The position numbers and the translations under genes are program-made. The notes below the pieces were generated by a model. The model saw nothing but the letters and a program-made list of their open reading frames with translations. It was not told the origin of the DNA and searched no databases. From Welwitschia mirabilis (Eukaryota > Gnetophyta > Gnetopsida > Welwitschiales): a stretch of DNA of 64,000 nt. Location: NCBI GenBank assembly GCA_051453625.1, contig JBOZIK010000001.1, positions 132,613,572-132,677,571 on the forward strand, in the 5' to 3' direction. Below, in pieces: positions 11,401 through 21,646 of the stretch (the first letter of the stretch is position 1; each line of letters begins with the position of its first letter).

Positions 11401-12437
11401 AAGATAATAACTTATTGTCTATATTTTCACCACTACCACTTAATGGCCAACTTGCTAAGAAACCCTTATACATATGAAAAAATAGTATGAATGAGAAATA
11501 TGAAAAACATAGTTCTCAATATAACTCAGGTAATGAGGGAAAGGATTTCAAGAAGTTCTAAATGTACCCAAAACAAAACAAGAGAAATTTGTAGAAAGAA
11601 AAGGTAACCATTTGATTATCTTAATTTATATTTAAGAAACTAACATTTTTAACAACATAAGTGTGCCCTAACTAGGAGGGATTTTATTCAAACTTTATAT
11701 ATTTTTCCTACTCTCTTTAGTAGTCCAATTCTATAATCATAAAATCCCAAAAAATCGTAACATCTCTGAGGTTTACATCATCTAGTTGTCTTAGTCAAAT
11801 TTTTATTCATGCTCTTTAAAAAGTAAATCATAAATATCAGCTTTAGTTCAGGGCCAAAGAAATATTACTCCAAATTTCCAAAATAAGATATACCAAAATC
11901 TTTAAAATTAAAAATCAGCTAAAAGAGAAAAATATTAAAGAAAGTAGGCAGTAATTTTACAAAAATAGAGTGTTTAGAACTATAAAGTAGATTAACCACT
12001 ACTTGAGAAGTAAAAAAGTAGAAACCATACCCAAGGAGGTAGAAGAAGCACAGATTCTAAAATGTAAAGGTCTTCTTCTTAAGTTACAAAGCTAAAAAGA
12101 TTGAAAAAAATTTAAGAATAAATGAAAAAGAGATAAGACCTTTAAGTTTCAGCTTATTTATAAAGAAAGTTGGTAAGTTGTCAAGTTTTTAAGTGACCAC
12201 TTTGCCTTTTCCTGCACCTCCTCCTTCATACTTAAACTTTTCAAAAAATAATTTCTTTTTAAAATAAAAGCAAGAAATGCCTTTTAATAAACATTTAAAT
12301 CCTTATCTTATTTTTAGAATAACTAATATCATATAGAAAATAATCATCTTTATAAAAGTTAACCTTAAACGTTTTTATGCATGAATAATTTGTATTAACT
12401 ACAATTCTTTCTTAGCTATGAGAGTGAGTATGTGATA
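8416..12437 (-). repeat. 5' LTR of Tekay A, about 4.0 kb
   Basis: The inner edge is TATCACTGTCC at 8416, next to the primer site. The outer edge is ...TATGTGATA at 12437, matching the PPT-side edge of the other LTR at 4171. Reading left to right it contains a short AT-rich block, a tandem array (8790-9800), an AT-rich spacer (9800-10360), one isolated array unit (about 10460-10530), a purine-rich block (10560-11110), and then the part shared with 2820-4171. This length is large for an LTR but not unprecedented in the Tekay/Del group. Small open frames at 10578-11025 lie in the purine-rich block and are not genes. Confidence 0.8.
8790..9800. repeat. Tandem array, 8 units of about 95-145 bp, in Tekay A LTR
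   Basis: Units start with an AAAACCCAAGGTTACCCTT-like box at about 8804, 8945, 9080, 9214, 9308, 9441, 9570 and 9704. Each then has a TATATTAGCTTTC box, AAAGTCTAAGAACTTTGGAA, and TTTAATGGGATTTATGTGAG. Spacing is mostly 130-145 bp with one shorter unit. The units are diverged but clearly related. A related array with longer units sits in the LTR of Tekay C (47585-48440). Confidence 0.9.
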
Positions 12438-13560
12438 TAATATGAGTATATATTTTACTTTTCTTAGCCATATTCTTTAAAATTGAAGGCCTTAAGTAAA
12501 AGTAACTTTAACAATCATACTCAAAATAAGCATAACCTTTTTTTTTTCAAAAACCATAAGTTTACTTAATCATAATCACGACTTGAAATGATAGCAAGAT
12601 TATTTATTAGTAATTTTTATTAAATGCCATTAATCATAGTCTATAAGTATCATAAATTCATAAGTTAATGGGAGTACAAAATGATAATGTTTGAGGTAAT
12701 AATTATCAACTTTGAATTTTTGATGATTTCTAGGATTTTCAATTATAAATACACCATTTAGCAATACCTATTTTATTATGTATAGAACTTTTCACTTAGA
12801 TACTATTTTATCTATAAATAAATGTAATCTTAAATTGTAAAATAGAATAAGTTTTTCTTTCTAAACATCTTTTCTAAGGATGTTTTGATCATATAATTTA
12901 TTCATCCTTTCCTTATTAATCTTCATATTATTATAAGTACTATTTCTAATTTCATCTAACTTATTAAGTTGTATAGCTCTTTGCTTTCTTACCACCTCAA
13001 GATCTAAATTAAAACTTTTAATTGCCCCATAAGCCTTATGCTCAAGCTCAATAGATAGATGACAAGCCATTTTGTAAATTAACCTAAATGATCACATTTC
13101 TAATGGTGTATTATAAGCTATTTGACAAGCCCACAAAACATCATTAATATTATAAGACCAATATTTTTTAGTTAAGTTTACTATTTTTTGTAGAATGTTC
13201 TTTATTTCTTTATTAGTAACCTTAATGAATTTACTAGTTGGAAGATGATAAGAAATCACAACTTTATGAGCAATCCCATACTTAGTAAGAAGATTGTTAA
13301 ACATTGTATTTCAAAAATAAGTACCATCATCATTAATCAAGATCTAAGAATAATAAGATATTATTAAAATGTTTTCTTTAAATATCTTCACTATACTTTG
13401 GGCATTTTTAAATCTATAAGAATATGCTTCTATCCATTTATTCATTAATATAAATAAGAATATATTAGTATCCATTTGAAGAAGGATATGGGTCTTAATA
13501 CCCAAAACATCAAAAGGTTCAACAACAAGAATGGGGTTCAAAGGTATCATATGTTTTCAT
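12438..13560 (-). pseudogene. Athila B integrase, broken
   Basis: Minus-strand frames in order: 13344-13550 gives the core start (MIPLNPILVVEPFDVLGI and NKWIEAYSYRF). 13092-13304 gives FNNLLTKYGIAHKVVISYH, NKEIKNILQK and VLWACQIAYNTP. 12861-13070 gives ACHLSIELEHKAYGAIK and LDEIRNSTY. 12700-12830 gives the C-terminal GVFIIENPRNHQKFKV segment. All are signature blocks of Athila-type integrase. Frames shift between blocks and stops are present. Tekay A ends at 12437, directly beside this tail, so it probably inserted just downstream. Confidence 0.9.
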
Positions 13561-14470
13561 GTAAAGCTATCAAGTCTTTGGTAATTTCTACATGTTTTTC
13601 AATAAAAATAAAATTCTTAAAAAATGGATTTCTAGTAAAAATTATATTAGATAACTTTCATGATTGTTTTATGAGTAGAGTAATGGTTATTGTAGGCCTT
13701 AGTAGTAATATCAAATAAGGTTATGAATTTCTAATTACATAACACATCTAGAATAACTAGATCTAGACAATATTTAGATAGGTAAGGACTATCTCAAAGG
13801 AAATATTTAACTTGACTTAAAAACATATTTTTATTATTAAATATATAATGAGAGGAAACAACCTTAGAAACTAAATAACCTATAATGTCAGAAAACTAAG
13901 GTATATTGGTAATGAAGAAAAGGTGCTTATCTGAAAAAGTATCATTAATGGAAAGGGATCTATGAAAGTTATCCTGAGTTATGTATAAAAGACAAGTTAC
14001 AATTATATTGTCAAAACCCTTTTTTATTCTTAATTTCCAAATCAAATTCCTATAACAAAGTATAATTTATTTAATTAATCTAAGCTTGAAATCCTTTTTA
14101 GCAAATAGATATCTAAGGGCTAACAAATTTATGTAGATGATTATCTTAAAGTAAAAGAGATCTTACTTAAATTTTTGTAAGGTAAAAACTATGATGAAAA
14201 GCTTTTTTCAATGACAATAATTAGTTAACATTTTCTTAATATTTTCTTGCATACTAGATTATAGTTGGTTTTTTTATCAACTCTTTGTCTTAACACAATA
14301 CCAACTACATCCCTACTACCATACATGATTTTAAAGGGTAACTTTTAATTAGGTGATTAAATAATAGATGTAGTGATGAGTTTTACCTTTAGATTATTAA
14401 AAGCTTATTGGTAATTAGGTGTTTAGTTAAAAAGGAATCTTTTCTTATAAGGTTACAAGGATGTTTAGAA
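13560..14470 (-). pseudogene. Athila B RNase H region, badly decayed
   Basis: This lies between RT and integrase of the same relic. Only the end of the domain is readable on the minus strand (EFDLEIKNKKGFDNIIV near 14040, followed by SLSINDTFSD near 13930, blocks that close RNase H in Athila elements) and its start (KDFSKISKH near 14460). The rest is too mutated to follow. Confidence 0.6.
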
Positions 14471-14834
14471 ATTTTACTAAAGTCTTTGATAAACCTCCTA
14501 TAATAACATGTACATCTTAAATTGGATATAATATCTATATGCTTAGAATCTAATATCTTTATGTTTTTGTAAAGGAGGTAAGTATGTAATTAATGAAATT
14601 TTTCATGATTAACTTGCATTCTTTCTAAAGAAATAATGTGTTCTAAAACTATTCCTTTGTTGATCATGAAATAACACTTATTCCAATTTAATATAAGGCA
14701 TTTTTCTATGCATTGAGTGAGTAAAAGTTCTAAATTATAAATACAATGATCAAAACATGACTCATAAAAAGATAAATCATACATGAAAATTTCAATGCCT
14801 GGGTCTAACAAATCAAAAAAAATTCAAAGCATAC
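14470..14834 (-). pseudogene. Athila B reverse transcriptase, 3' part
   Basis: The minus-strand frame 14590-14811 reads DPGIEIFMYDLSFYES, then NLELLLTQCIEKCLILNWNK and CYFMINKGIVLEH. In Athila elements the first block is ...FMDDFSV..., so the catalytic FMDD is here FMYD, with one aspartate lost. The frame is cut on its 5' side at 14834, exactly where the solo LTR begins, and resumes at 16082. Confidence 0.88.
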
Positions 14835-16081
14835 TATTGTGATGCTAATTTATAGGAATTTAATGGTATATTTTAAGTGCTTCTGCAGGAGATTTACACA
14901 AGTTTTGATGTAATACTAATGACTATGAAGATCTGATAGGATTATTAGTAAAACATGTAATTCTTAACATATTTGGTGGTTTATTAGGCTTATTTTGACA
15001 CTACATATTTGAAAGAAGCCTTCATAATGAAAACAACTAATTTACCTTTGAGATAGGAGATAAGAAAGACTATCGTTCCCTATGTCATGTCCATAACATG
15101 TAGGACGATGACACTGCTGATACTGATAGAAGCTATAGGGCTGATAATAGGGCATGAAGATATTTAACATAGGGTGACGTCCCTCATGTTGTCCTAATAA
15201 CAGTTGGAGCAACTACTATTTTTGTATAGTCAAAATGAAATATCTATATAATGGGGGTAAGTAATTCATGTGGGCTGTTAGGGTTTCTTTTTTGACTTTT
15301 AGGGTTTTATTTCTAGAACCTCAATACAAAACTATAAATACCCTTTCTTTCCTTCATTTCTCTTTTCATCTTTTATATCTGATATTCTTGTGATGAAACA
15401 TTTAAGGACAAGAGGTCCATCTAAAGATATAGAAAGGAGTTTCCTTAGTGTTAGGCTGAGTCTCTTCGATTGAGGTGTTGTTATTCTATTTGTAAGTGGA
15501 TGTAATCTTTCTAAATATTCTTTTAAATTAATAAAATTATTATTTCATTTTTATTCTGTAGGTCCCTTATGATTTACATTGATCATAGTTTATTGTGACA
15601 ACTCTGTGATTTATCTAGATCGTAAGGGAAACCTTTATTAAGTTTGACCTTGTTTAGTATTACATTTTCATTACTTTTTCATTCCATTTCATATTGCATT
15701 CATTATTCTACTTGAAAGATCTCATAGTTTATTTTGGTTAAGAACTAGTTAAATTCTCTTCTTAATTGATCTAAATTATAGAGAAGATAGTCCTTGTAAC
15801 AATATCTAAGTAGAACTCATTACATTTCCATTTCCATTCATTACATTTCATTTTCATTCATATTCCATTACTTTTTACATTGTTATTTACTTTTATTTAT
15901 TAAAATATAAAAAGAATAAAAATATTTTTAGAAATCAATTCTCTAACTTCGAGCCCAGTGCCTTCATTAGAATTACAATATTCGGGGGAACTTCTGTCTA
16001 TACTAGCATGTGTTTTCTACAAGTTATTTGATTAAGGTTTACCTAAAGGACTTCAAAATTGTATAAATTCACACTGTAGCA
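14835..16081 (+). repeat. Solo LTR of the Athila family, 1247 bp
   Basis: This is the reverse complement of the Athila A LTR (35975-37350), aligned by eye end to end. It starts TATTGTGATGC (expected TGTTG...) and ends ...CACTGTAGCA. It is flanked by the 5-bp direct repeat CATAC at 14830-14834 and 16082-16086. No primer site or PPT adjoins it. It separates two halves of one Athila RT coding region that would be continuous if the LTR and one CATAC were removed. I infer insertion of a full element followed by LTR-LTR recombination. Confidence 0.93.
15333..15340 (+). promoter_or_regulatory. TATA box of Athila LTR
   Basis: TATAAATA followed by CCCTT. The same TATAAATA-CCCTT arrangement lies on the minus strand at 36720-36727 in the Athila A LTR, at the same relative place. 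It is the likely U3 promoter element of this family. Confidence 0.65.
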
Positions 16082-16620
16082 CATACATCATTAAAATTTG
16101 CTAGGGACATTACAGAAACCAAATGGCATCCATTTATAAGTGAAATTTTCATATGGGTAACTGAAATTAATATTATCCTCATCTTGAAGGTGATTTAGAT
16201 TTAGTTATATGCTAAATATTCATCTAAAAAGTAGTAAAAGGAGTATCTAGCAAGTTATTCTAAGATCTAATTAGGAAATAGAAGAGGGAAATAATTCTTT
16301 CTTGAAATGGCATTAGGTTTTCTATAGTTTACACATATTTGGGCCTAGTGGAGTAAGTTCATTATGCTCATTTAACACTAGGACAATTCCATGTTTTTTT
16401 GCTTCTATTTGGATTAAAGTTATACACTTATTGTCCATGATTGAATAGATGATCCCATTTTTTAAAACCTCAATTACTTTTTTTTTACTACCTCTTTCAA
16501 GGTTGGGTTGATTCTACATTAGGCTTCAAATAGATTATTTATCATTTTTCTCTAAGTAGATGTGATGCATACAAATGGTAGGGTTAATACATATAATGTT
16601 AAAAAGGGTCCATCTAATGA
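16082..16620 (-). pseudogene. Athila B reverse transcriptase, 5' part
   Basis: This continues the RT interrupted by the solo LTR. Minus-strand frames give FTYKWMPFGFCNVPSKF next to the insertion point (family: F.YRRMPFGLCNAP..F), then further 5' a KKHGIVLVLNEHNELTPLG segment near 16340-16420 and RINPTLKEVV near 16510. The block between (the IDYRKLN region) is degraded, and stops and frame changes occur. Upstream of about 16620 no Athila coding can be followed. Confidence 0.85.
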
Positions 16621-17245
16621 CTTATTTATTTTCCCTCAAGAAGGTTTAGTGTTTACATGAAAAAATTAACATTCATAACAAGTATAATTAACTAATTCAA
16701 TAAAACTAAAGAAATTAAAATAACTATTTTATCATAAAATTATGTCTTTAATCCTCTTTGTATAAAATTTTAGAATTTAGAAACTTTTTCATGACAATTT
16801 TAGGTTAATTACTGCTTTCTAAAGGATATGCTAAAATTTGAAGAAGATCTAATAGAAAATGTTAGCACTACCACTCAGGTCATTTGTGTTGTCCATCTTT
16901 TAGGGAAGAATGAGTTTAGCATTATGTTCTATAATCTTTATAAGAAAAAAATAACATTCCAATTATGGAATCAATTAGATGTTAAATTAAAATTAGCCAT
17001 CAACTTTGAGAATACATGGTAAAGAAATAAAGTGATATGTGGTAGCGACAATGGTAATGACGAGTACAATGACATGGGAGATATATGACAATAGTATTTA
17101 GTGCTAGTAGCATCATCATCCAAAGCCCATGTCATGACTAATTTTCATAAGAAAATAAAGATCTTATATAATACTATATAACAAATTTTATAACCTCCCT
17201 TAATGTAACTATTCAAAAGTGTAAACCTCCTAATGTAATCATCAT
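16620..17245. other. Unassigned AT-rich interval
   Basis: No recognisable coding. A 64-codon plus-strand frame at 16828-17022 has no family resemblance I can name and lacks other support. Protease or gag of Athila B would be expected here if the element were complete, but I cannot see them. Confidence 0.5.
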
Positions 17246-17412
17246 TAACCACTATAAAGATTCTTCAGATTTTTCCTTGTTTATAAAAGAGCCTTAATCT
17301 CTCATTATAAAGAATATTTGGTTGGTAAAATTTGATGGAAATATTTGTACTGTTAAGACATCATGCCTTTCTAAGCACCTCCCTTAGGAGTAGACTTGTT
17401 TTAAGGCTATAT
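17246..17412. repeat. Repeat R+S, left piece (R)
   Basis: Matches 37351-37517: shared text includes a TTATAAAGAAT...TTTGGTTGG stretch, AGACATCATG..., and CACCTCCCTTAGGAG...CTTGTTTTAA. It stops at the family B insertion; its continuation (S) resumes at 24684 on the other side. The last five bases, TATAT, are the target duplication. The nature of the repeat is unknown. Confidence 0.75.
17408..17412. repeat. Target site duplication TATAT, left
   Basis: TATAT immediately before the element end TGTGATACCC. The same five bases follow the other end (GGGATGTGACA) at 24684-24688. Confidence 0.85.
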
Positions 17413-17544
17413 TGTGATACCCTCTTTTATCTTACCTTAATTAAGTACTTTTTTTTTAATAATTTTATTTCTTCTTTAATATTTTACCCGATAAACATTG
17501 TAGAACATATGACCAAATCTTACTTACTCCTTAATTAGAATTTT

Positions 17545-17850
17545 CATATTTTAAGAAAGATAAATCATATTAATATCATACATTTACTTATAATTAATTT
17601 CTAGGTTATTTTATTTTATAAGTTTATATCCTCCATTTCTTCCTAGTNNNNNNNNNNNNNNNNNNNNNNNNNNNNNNNNNNNNNNNNNNNNNNNNNNNNN
17701 NNNNNNNNNNNNNNNNNNNNNNNNNNNNNNNNNNNNNNNNNNNNNNNCATATTCTAAGAACAACAAATCATATTAATATCATATATTTACTTATAATTAA
17801 TTTCTAGGTTATTTTATTTTATAAGTTTATATCCTCCATTTCTTCCTAGT
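17545..17850. repeat. Near-identical 103-bp blocks on both sides of an N gap
   Basis: 17545-17647 and 17748-17850 are almost the same; the few differences are in the first 40 bases. They face each other across the 100-N gap 17648-17747. Either a short tandem duplication or the same locus assembled twice at two contig ends. Confidence 0.9.
17648..17747. other. Assembly gap (100 N)
   Basis: Run of exactly 100 N, a conventional placeholder length, inside the 3' LTR of element B. Confidence 1.
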
Positions 17851-20800
17851 TTTTTATTATATAAAAGATATCTTGTGAATATTTTAGGAGATGTAAACTT
17901 ATTATCAACATATGTGGCTAAATTTTAAGGATAATACTAATTAATATAATAGAAGACTATTAACTCTAATTAATGGCATTCTAACTCAATATCTCACCAT
18001 CCTCTAGACATGAATTAGTTCTACTTTAGGTTTTAAAGTATACAAATATGATTGGGCTTAACTCCATATTCTTTTACTTTACCTTGATATACTACTAATG
18101 TAGGTGAGATGGATACATTCTTACAAATCATTTCTACTTCCTTGAAGCATCTCCAGATGGTGCAACATAATCCACCAATGCCAAGGGCTCAAAATATTAA
18201 GTTGGAGTAAGTTCATACATGGGTAGGATAGGAGAGTAATGATTAAATCCACTTTCAAAAGGGTAATATAAAAAACAATGTAATGCAACCCACCTTGATG
18301 ATAAAATCCAAGTGTGGATATGAACATTATTAGAATTATCTTGATTTATTCATATTCTATGAATAAACCATACAAATTCATGTAGTCAATTATAACTAAT
18401 TTAAATATTTAATAAATTATTTATCTATGTATGGGGGCTGATGCCTACCTATTATTAGAAGGTTAAATAAGTTCATGATCTGATGATAAGAAAGCCAGTG
18501 ACCAAATCCCCAGTGAATGGCAGCTTTGTCATAGAGAAGCAGATGTTCTTTTTTTTGCCACTTCCATCTCGTAAAAAACTAATGGACCTAAATCAAGTAT
18601 ATAAGAATAGTTCTTTTTTTAAAATTATTATGATAAAAACTAAATAAAGGAAATAATCCTTTTTTCTCTCTAAATAAAGGAAATATTCTTTTCTTTTTTG
18701 TTAAAAAATAAAATAATGTACTTAAACAAACTAAAACATACCTAAAACTATGTTGATCCTAGAAACACTCTTCCATGCTTAAATGATAATCTTTATGGAT
18801 TTGTGTAAAGAAGGTAAATAAAAAAAAGTATAGCTCAGGCATAATTGTTAAATTATTTATTCAGGATTTTATATGGCTATATTATAAGTCCGTAAAAATA
18901 AGCACTAAGCTACAAACTACTTATGTCACTTAACCACTAATGTGGAAATGCTTATAAGCATGCACATTCAAAGTAAGCTAAGAAAAAAGGGATAAAAGAG
19001 TAATTTCTATAATTAAACATTACTTATAAATAATTTAACTTAAATATACTATTAGAAACATCTTTTATATACTAATTTTCCTATAAAGTTTTTTGTAGTA
19101 ATTTCACTATAATTTTAAACATTAATTATAACTTTTTTTAAGCCTTAGGAAGACATCATAAATAAAAATTAATAATTAATTAATTATGAATCAAAAATGA
19201 AATTATAGAAGTTTTTCAAAAACTAAACACATAATAGGCTCCTTAAAATCTAACTTAAACTATTTTGAAATTATAAATGTATTATTTCTAACTTTATCAT
19301 TTAAGGATAAAAACTATTAAATTTTCTAAAATTAGGGTCCTATGAACCTATACTAAAATGACCATAACTTTTAATATACTTTGAGTTGTTAAATTATTCA
19401 AGATGTTTTGGAAAGATTATTTAATTTCCTACAACTTAGGAGACTCAAGTCTATAAATATGTTCATAGACAGGTACAAAAATGTATATTACATGCTTACT
19501 ATTTCCTACATTTATTTTTTGATGTATTTTAACAAATAAATATTTTAAAAATAATTAATCATCAAAAAAATTACTTTTTCTATATTTTCTTATTTATGAC
19601 ACAATCTTAGACTTACCAAAAAAGTTTCATTAATTTATATATATTAATTAATATAATATGATGTTTTTATCCTATGCCTCTATTCTAGAAATTTAATTTT
19701 TGCCATAACAAAAATATGATAAAGTTTCTACAACTACTTAAGTAAGAAATTATATCAGAAAAATAATGGATATACTCACTAACAAGTTATATAAAGATAA
19801 TTATAAGATGAAAAGGATTATTATAGAAAGAAAAATCAAATCAATTCAAAAAAAAATAATTACTATAAGCCTTGATATTTTCCATGGAAGAGTACTAGTC
19901 TAAAGAGAATTTTGAGGATTCGACTTTAGCCCTAATAAGATGTTTATAATGTAAAAATATAAAAATAAATATAGAAATAAAATAAATATGGGTACTCAAA
20001 TTTCTTTTTTTTTAAACTTTTTTTAAGTGAATCCTTTGGTCACTTAGTCATAATCATCCATTAGCAATCCACCATCAGCAAGCATAGGAGACCCCCTCAT
20101 ATCTCACTATACATCTTGGTTGATGTCAATGAGAGGGAAACATATTTTGTAATATAATTGATAAAATTCATAAATAATTCCATAATAAAATATCACATCA
20201 TTTCAATAGAGAAAGAAGATCATATGGACAATAATAGTAAGAAGCTTACTTGGAAAAATAGTAAGATCTTGATAGTTGTAAATGATGAAGATTTAAGCTT
20301 AAAACTTGCTTAGCTTCAAGCTCATAAGCTCCCGTTTTCAAGATTCAAGATCCACAAGCAAGAGAATGAAAAAAAGAGAGAAGGAGAAAGAGAGAGAAAA
20401 GGAAAAATGCACTTATATAAAACAAAAGAAAAGTATCTCCTTTTTACAAGAGAGGAAAGGTTCTCTATATATAGACAAATAAAGGCACATAGTTGAAAAT
20501 CACAAAATCACATGACTTAAAATTGATAAGAGGTATGAGTAATAAGTGACATTAGAGTACACAAAGAGATCATATTTATGACTCACACACCTAGCTAGGG
20601 TGAGTAATCTTCCTACTTCAATTAGCAAGTTTAATTACATGCATCGTTTTCTCATGCTAGTTTCTTTTAATCCATCAAAAGCTCATAAGTAATTTTAATT
20701 CGTTCAATATATGCATCAAAATAATAAATGCACAGATGTCAAAATTGACATGTGGAAGAAAGAAATAAACTCTGCAAATCCAATGAATAAGGCACTAAGT

Positions 20801-21340
20801 ATGCTATGAACAAAGTGCACTTATACATCTTAAGAATATAAAATTCATGGTACAGTAAATCCATTCATTTATCATTCTTTATTCTAGGTAAGAGTGCATG
20901 TGCTTGATTAAATTCTCATTTATTTCAAAATATATAAAATATCTCAATCACATAACATAAGAAAAAAAAATTTATTCATAATATAGTACACATATCACAT
21001 CTACCAAGAATATAAATGAGTAAATAAGATGAAAATATATTATTATGTTCTTTTAAAATTTCCAATTTATTAATTTTATCATGTGATTTTAATTCCTTAC
21101 ATAATGGAATTATTTAATTTTAAATGTTTAAATAGATTTTCTCATAAAACCTTTTAACATAATTTTTATCACTTTCATGGTAAATTATAAAGATTACAAA
21201 CCAAGGTTAATTTTAAAATGATGTTTTATTTAATAAGGAACTTAGATAAGAATAATTATTAATTTGATTAAAAGTTTAATATACTTATTATTCATGTAGA
21301 CAAAGTTTAAAAATATTGATATGATATTCTCCCCTACTTA

Positions 21341-21646
21341 GATTGATTCAATCCTAGAAATCAAGATACATATAAATACTTGAATACCTAACTACATATT
21401 ATAAGTTTAAAAAGATTGGGGTATTAAATTTTCATTGCTTCTTCTATATCCCAAATAGCTTCATTAAGACTATGATTACTCCATGTTATCTTCACTTGAT
21501 GGATCTCCCTGTTCCATAAATGGATAGTTCATTGGTTCAGCACTTCTTTTGGTTTTTCTATAGTTGAATAATCTAGTTCCACTTGAATATTAGATCAATT
21601 TAACACATGATAAGGATCTACAATATATGTTATTAGTATACTTTCA
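21341..21646 (-). pseudogene. Element B integrase tail and chromodomain
   Basis: The minus strand, from 21646 down, reads ITYIVDPYHVLN, then QVELDYSTIEKPKEVLN, a stop, and IHQVKITWSNHSLNEAIWDI before EEAMKI and a stop. This matches the region after the Tekay integrase core and the chromodomain itself, with the aromatic W in VTW.NH and the acidic EEA.W tail box. In intact elements the chromodomain is thought to steer integration to heterochromatin. Only about 95 codons remain; the 5' side ends at 21646, where LTR sequence takes over through a deletion junction. Confidence 0.88.

Larger units (their letters stand above)
2149..12437 (-). mobile_element. Tekay-type Ty3/gypsy element A, degenerate
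   Basis: Whole-element call. It has a 3' LTR (2149-4171, left part displaced by the family B insertion), a gag-pol internal region (4172-8394), a primer site (8395-8412) and a 5' LTR (8416-12437). Domain order read on the minus strand is gag, protease, RT, RNase H, integrase, then a chromodomain-like tail, the chromovirus order. LTR termini are TATCAC, consistent with decayed TGTCAC. The right flank at 12438 is TAATA; the matching left target duplication is outside the window. No reading frame survives intact. Confidence 0.85.
17413..21326 (-). repeat. 3' LTR of element B, about 3.9 kb
   Basis: The section 18220-21326 aligns with 21647-24683 (5' LTR), and the section from 19048 aligns with window positions 1-2061. 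The minus-strand start is TATCATATCA (TG decayed to TA) after the PPT. It contains a 100-N gap. Its short open frames have no family match. Confidence 0.82.

Noticed and set aside
18181-18220. GGGCTCAAAATATTA near 18187 as a primer binding site for element B
   Set aside because: It is 20-30 bp from the point where the two LTR copies begin to align, but that point is a deletion edge, not an LTR edge; the true LTR end is at 17413.
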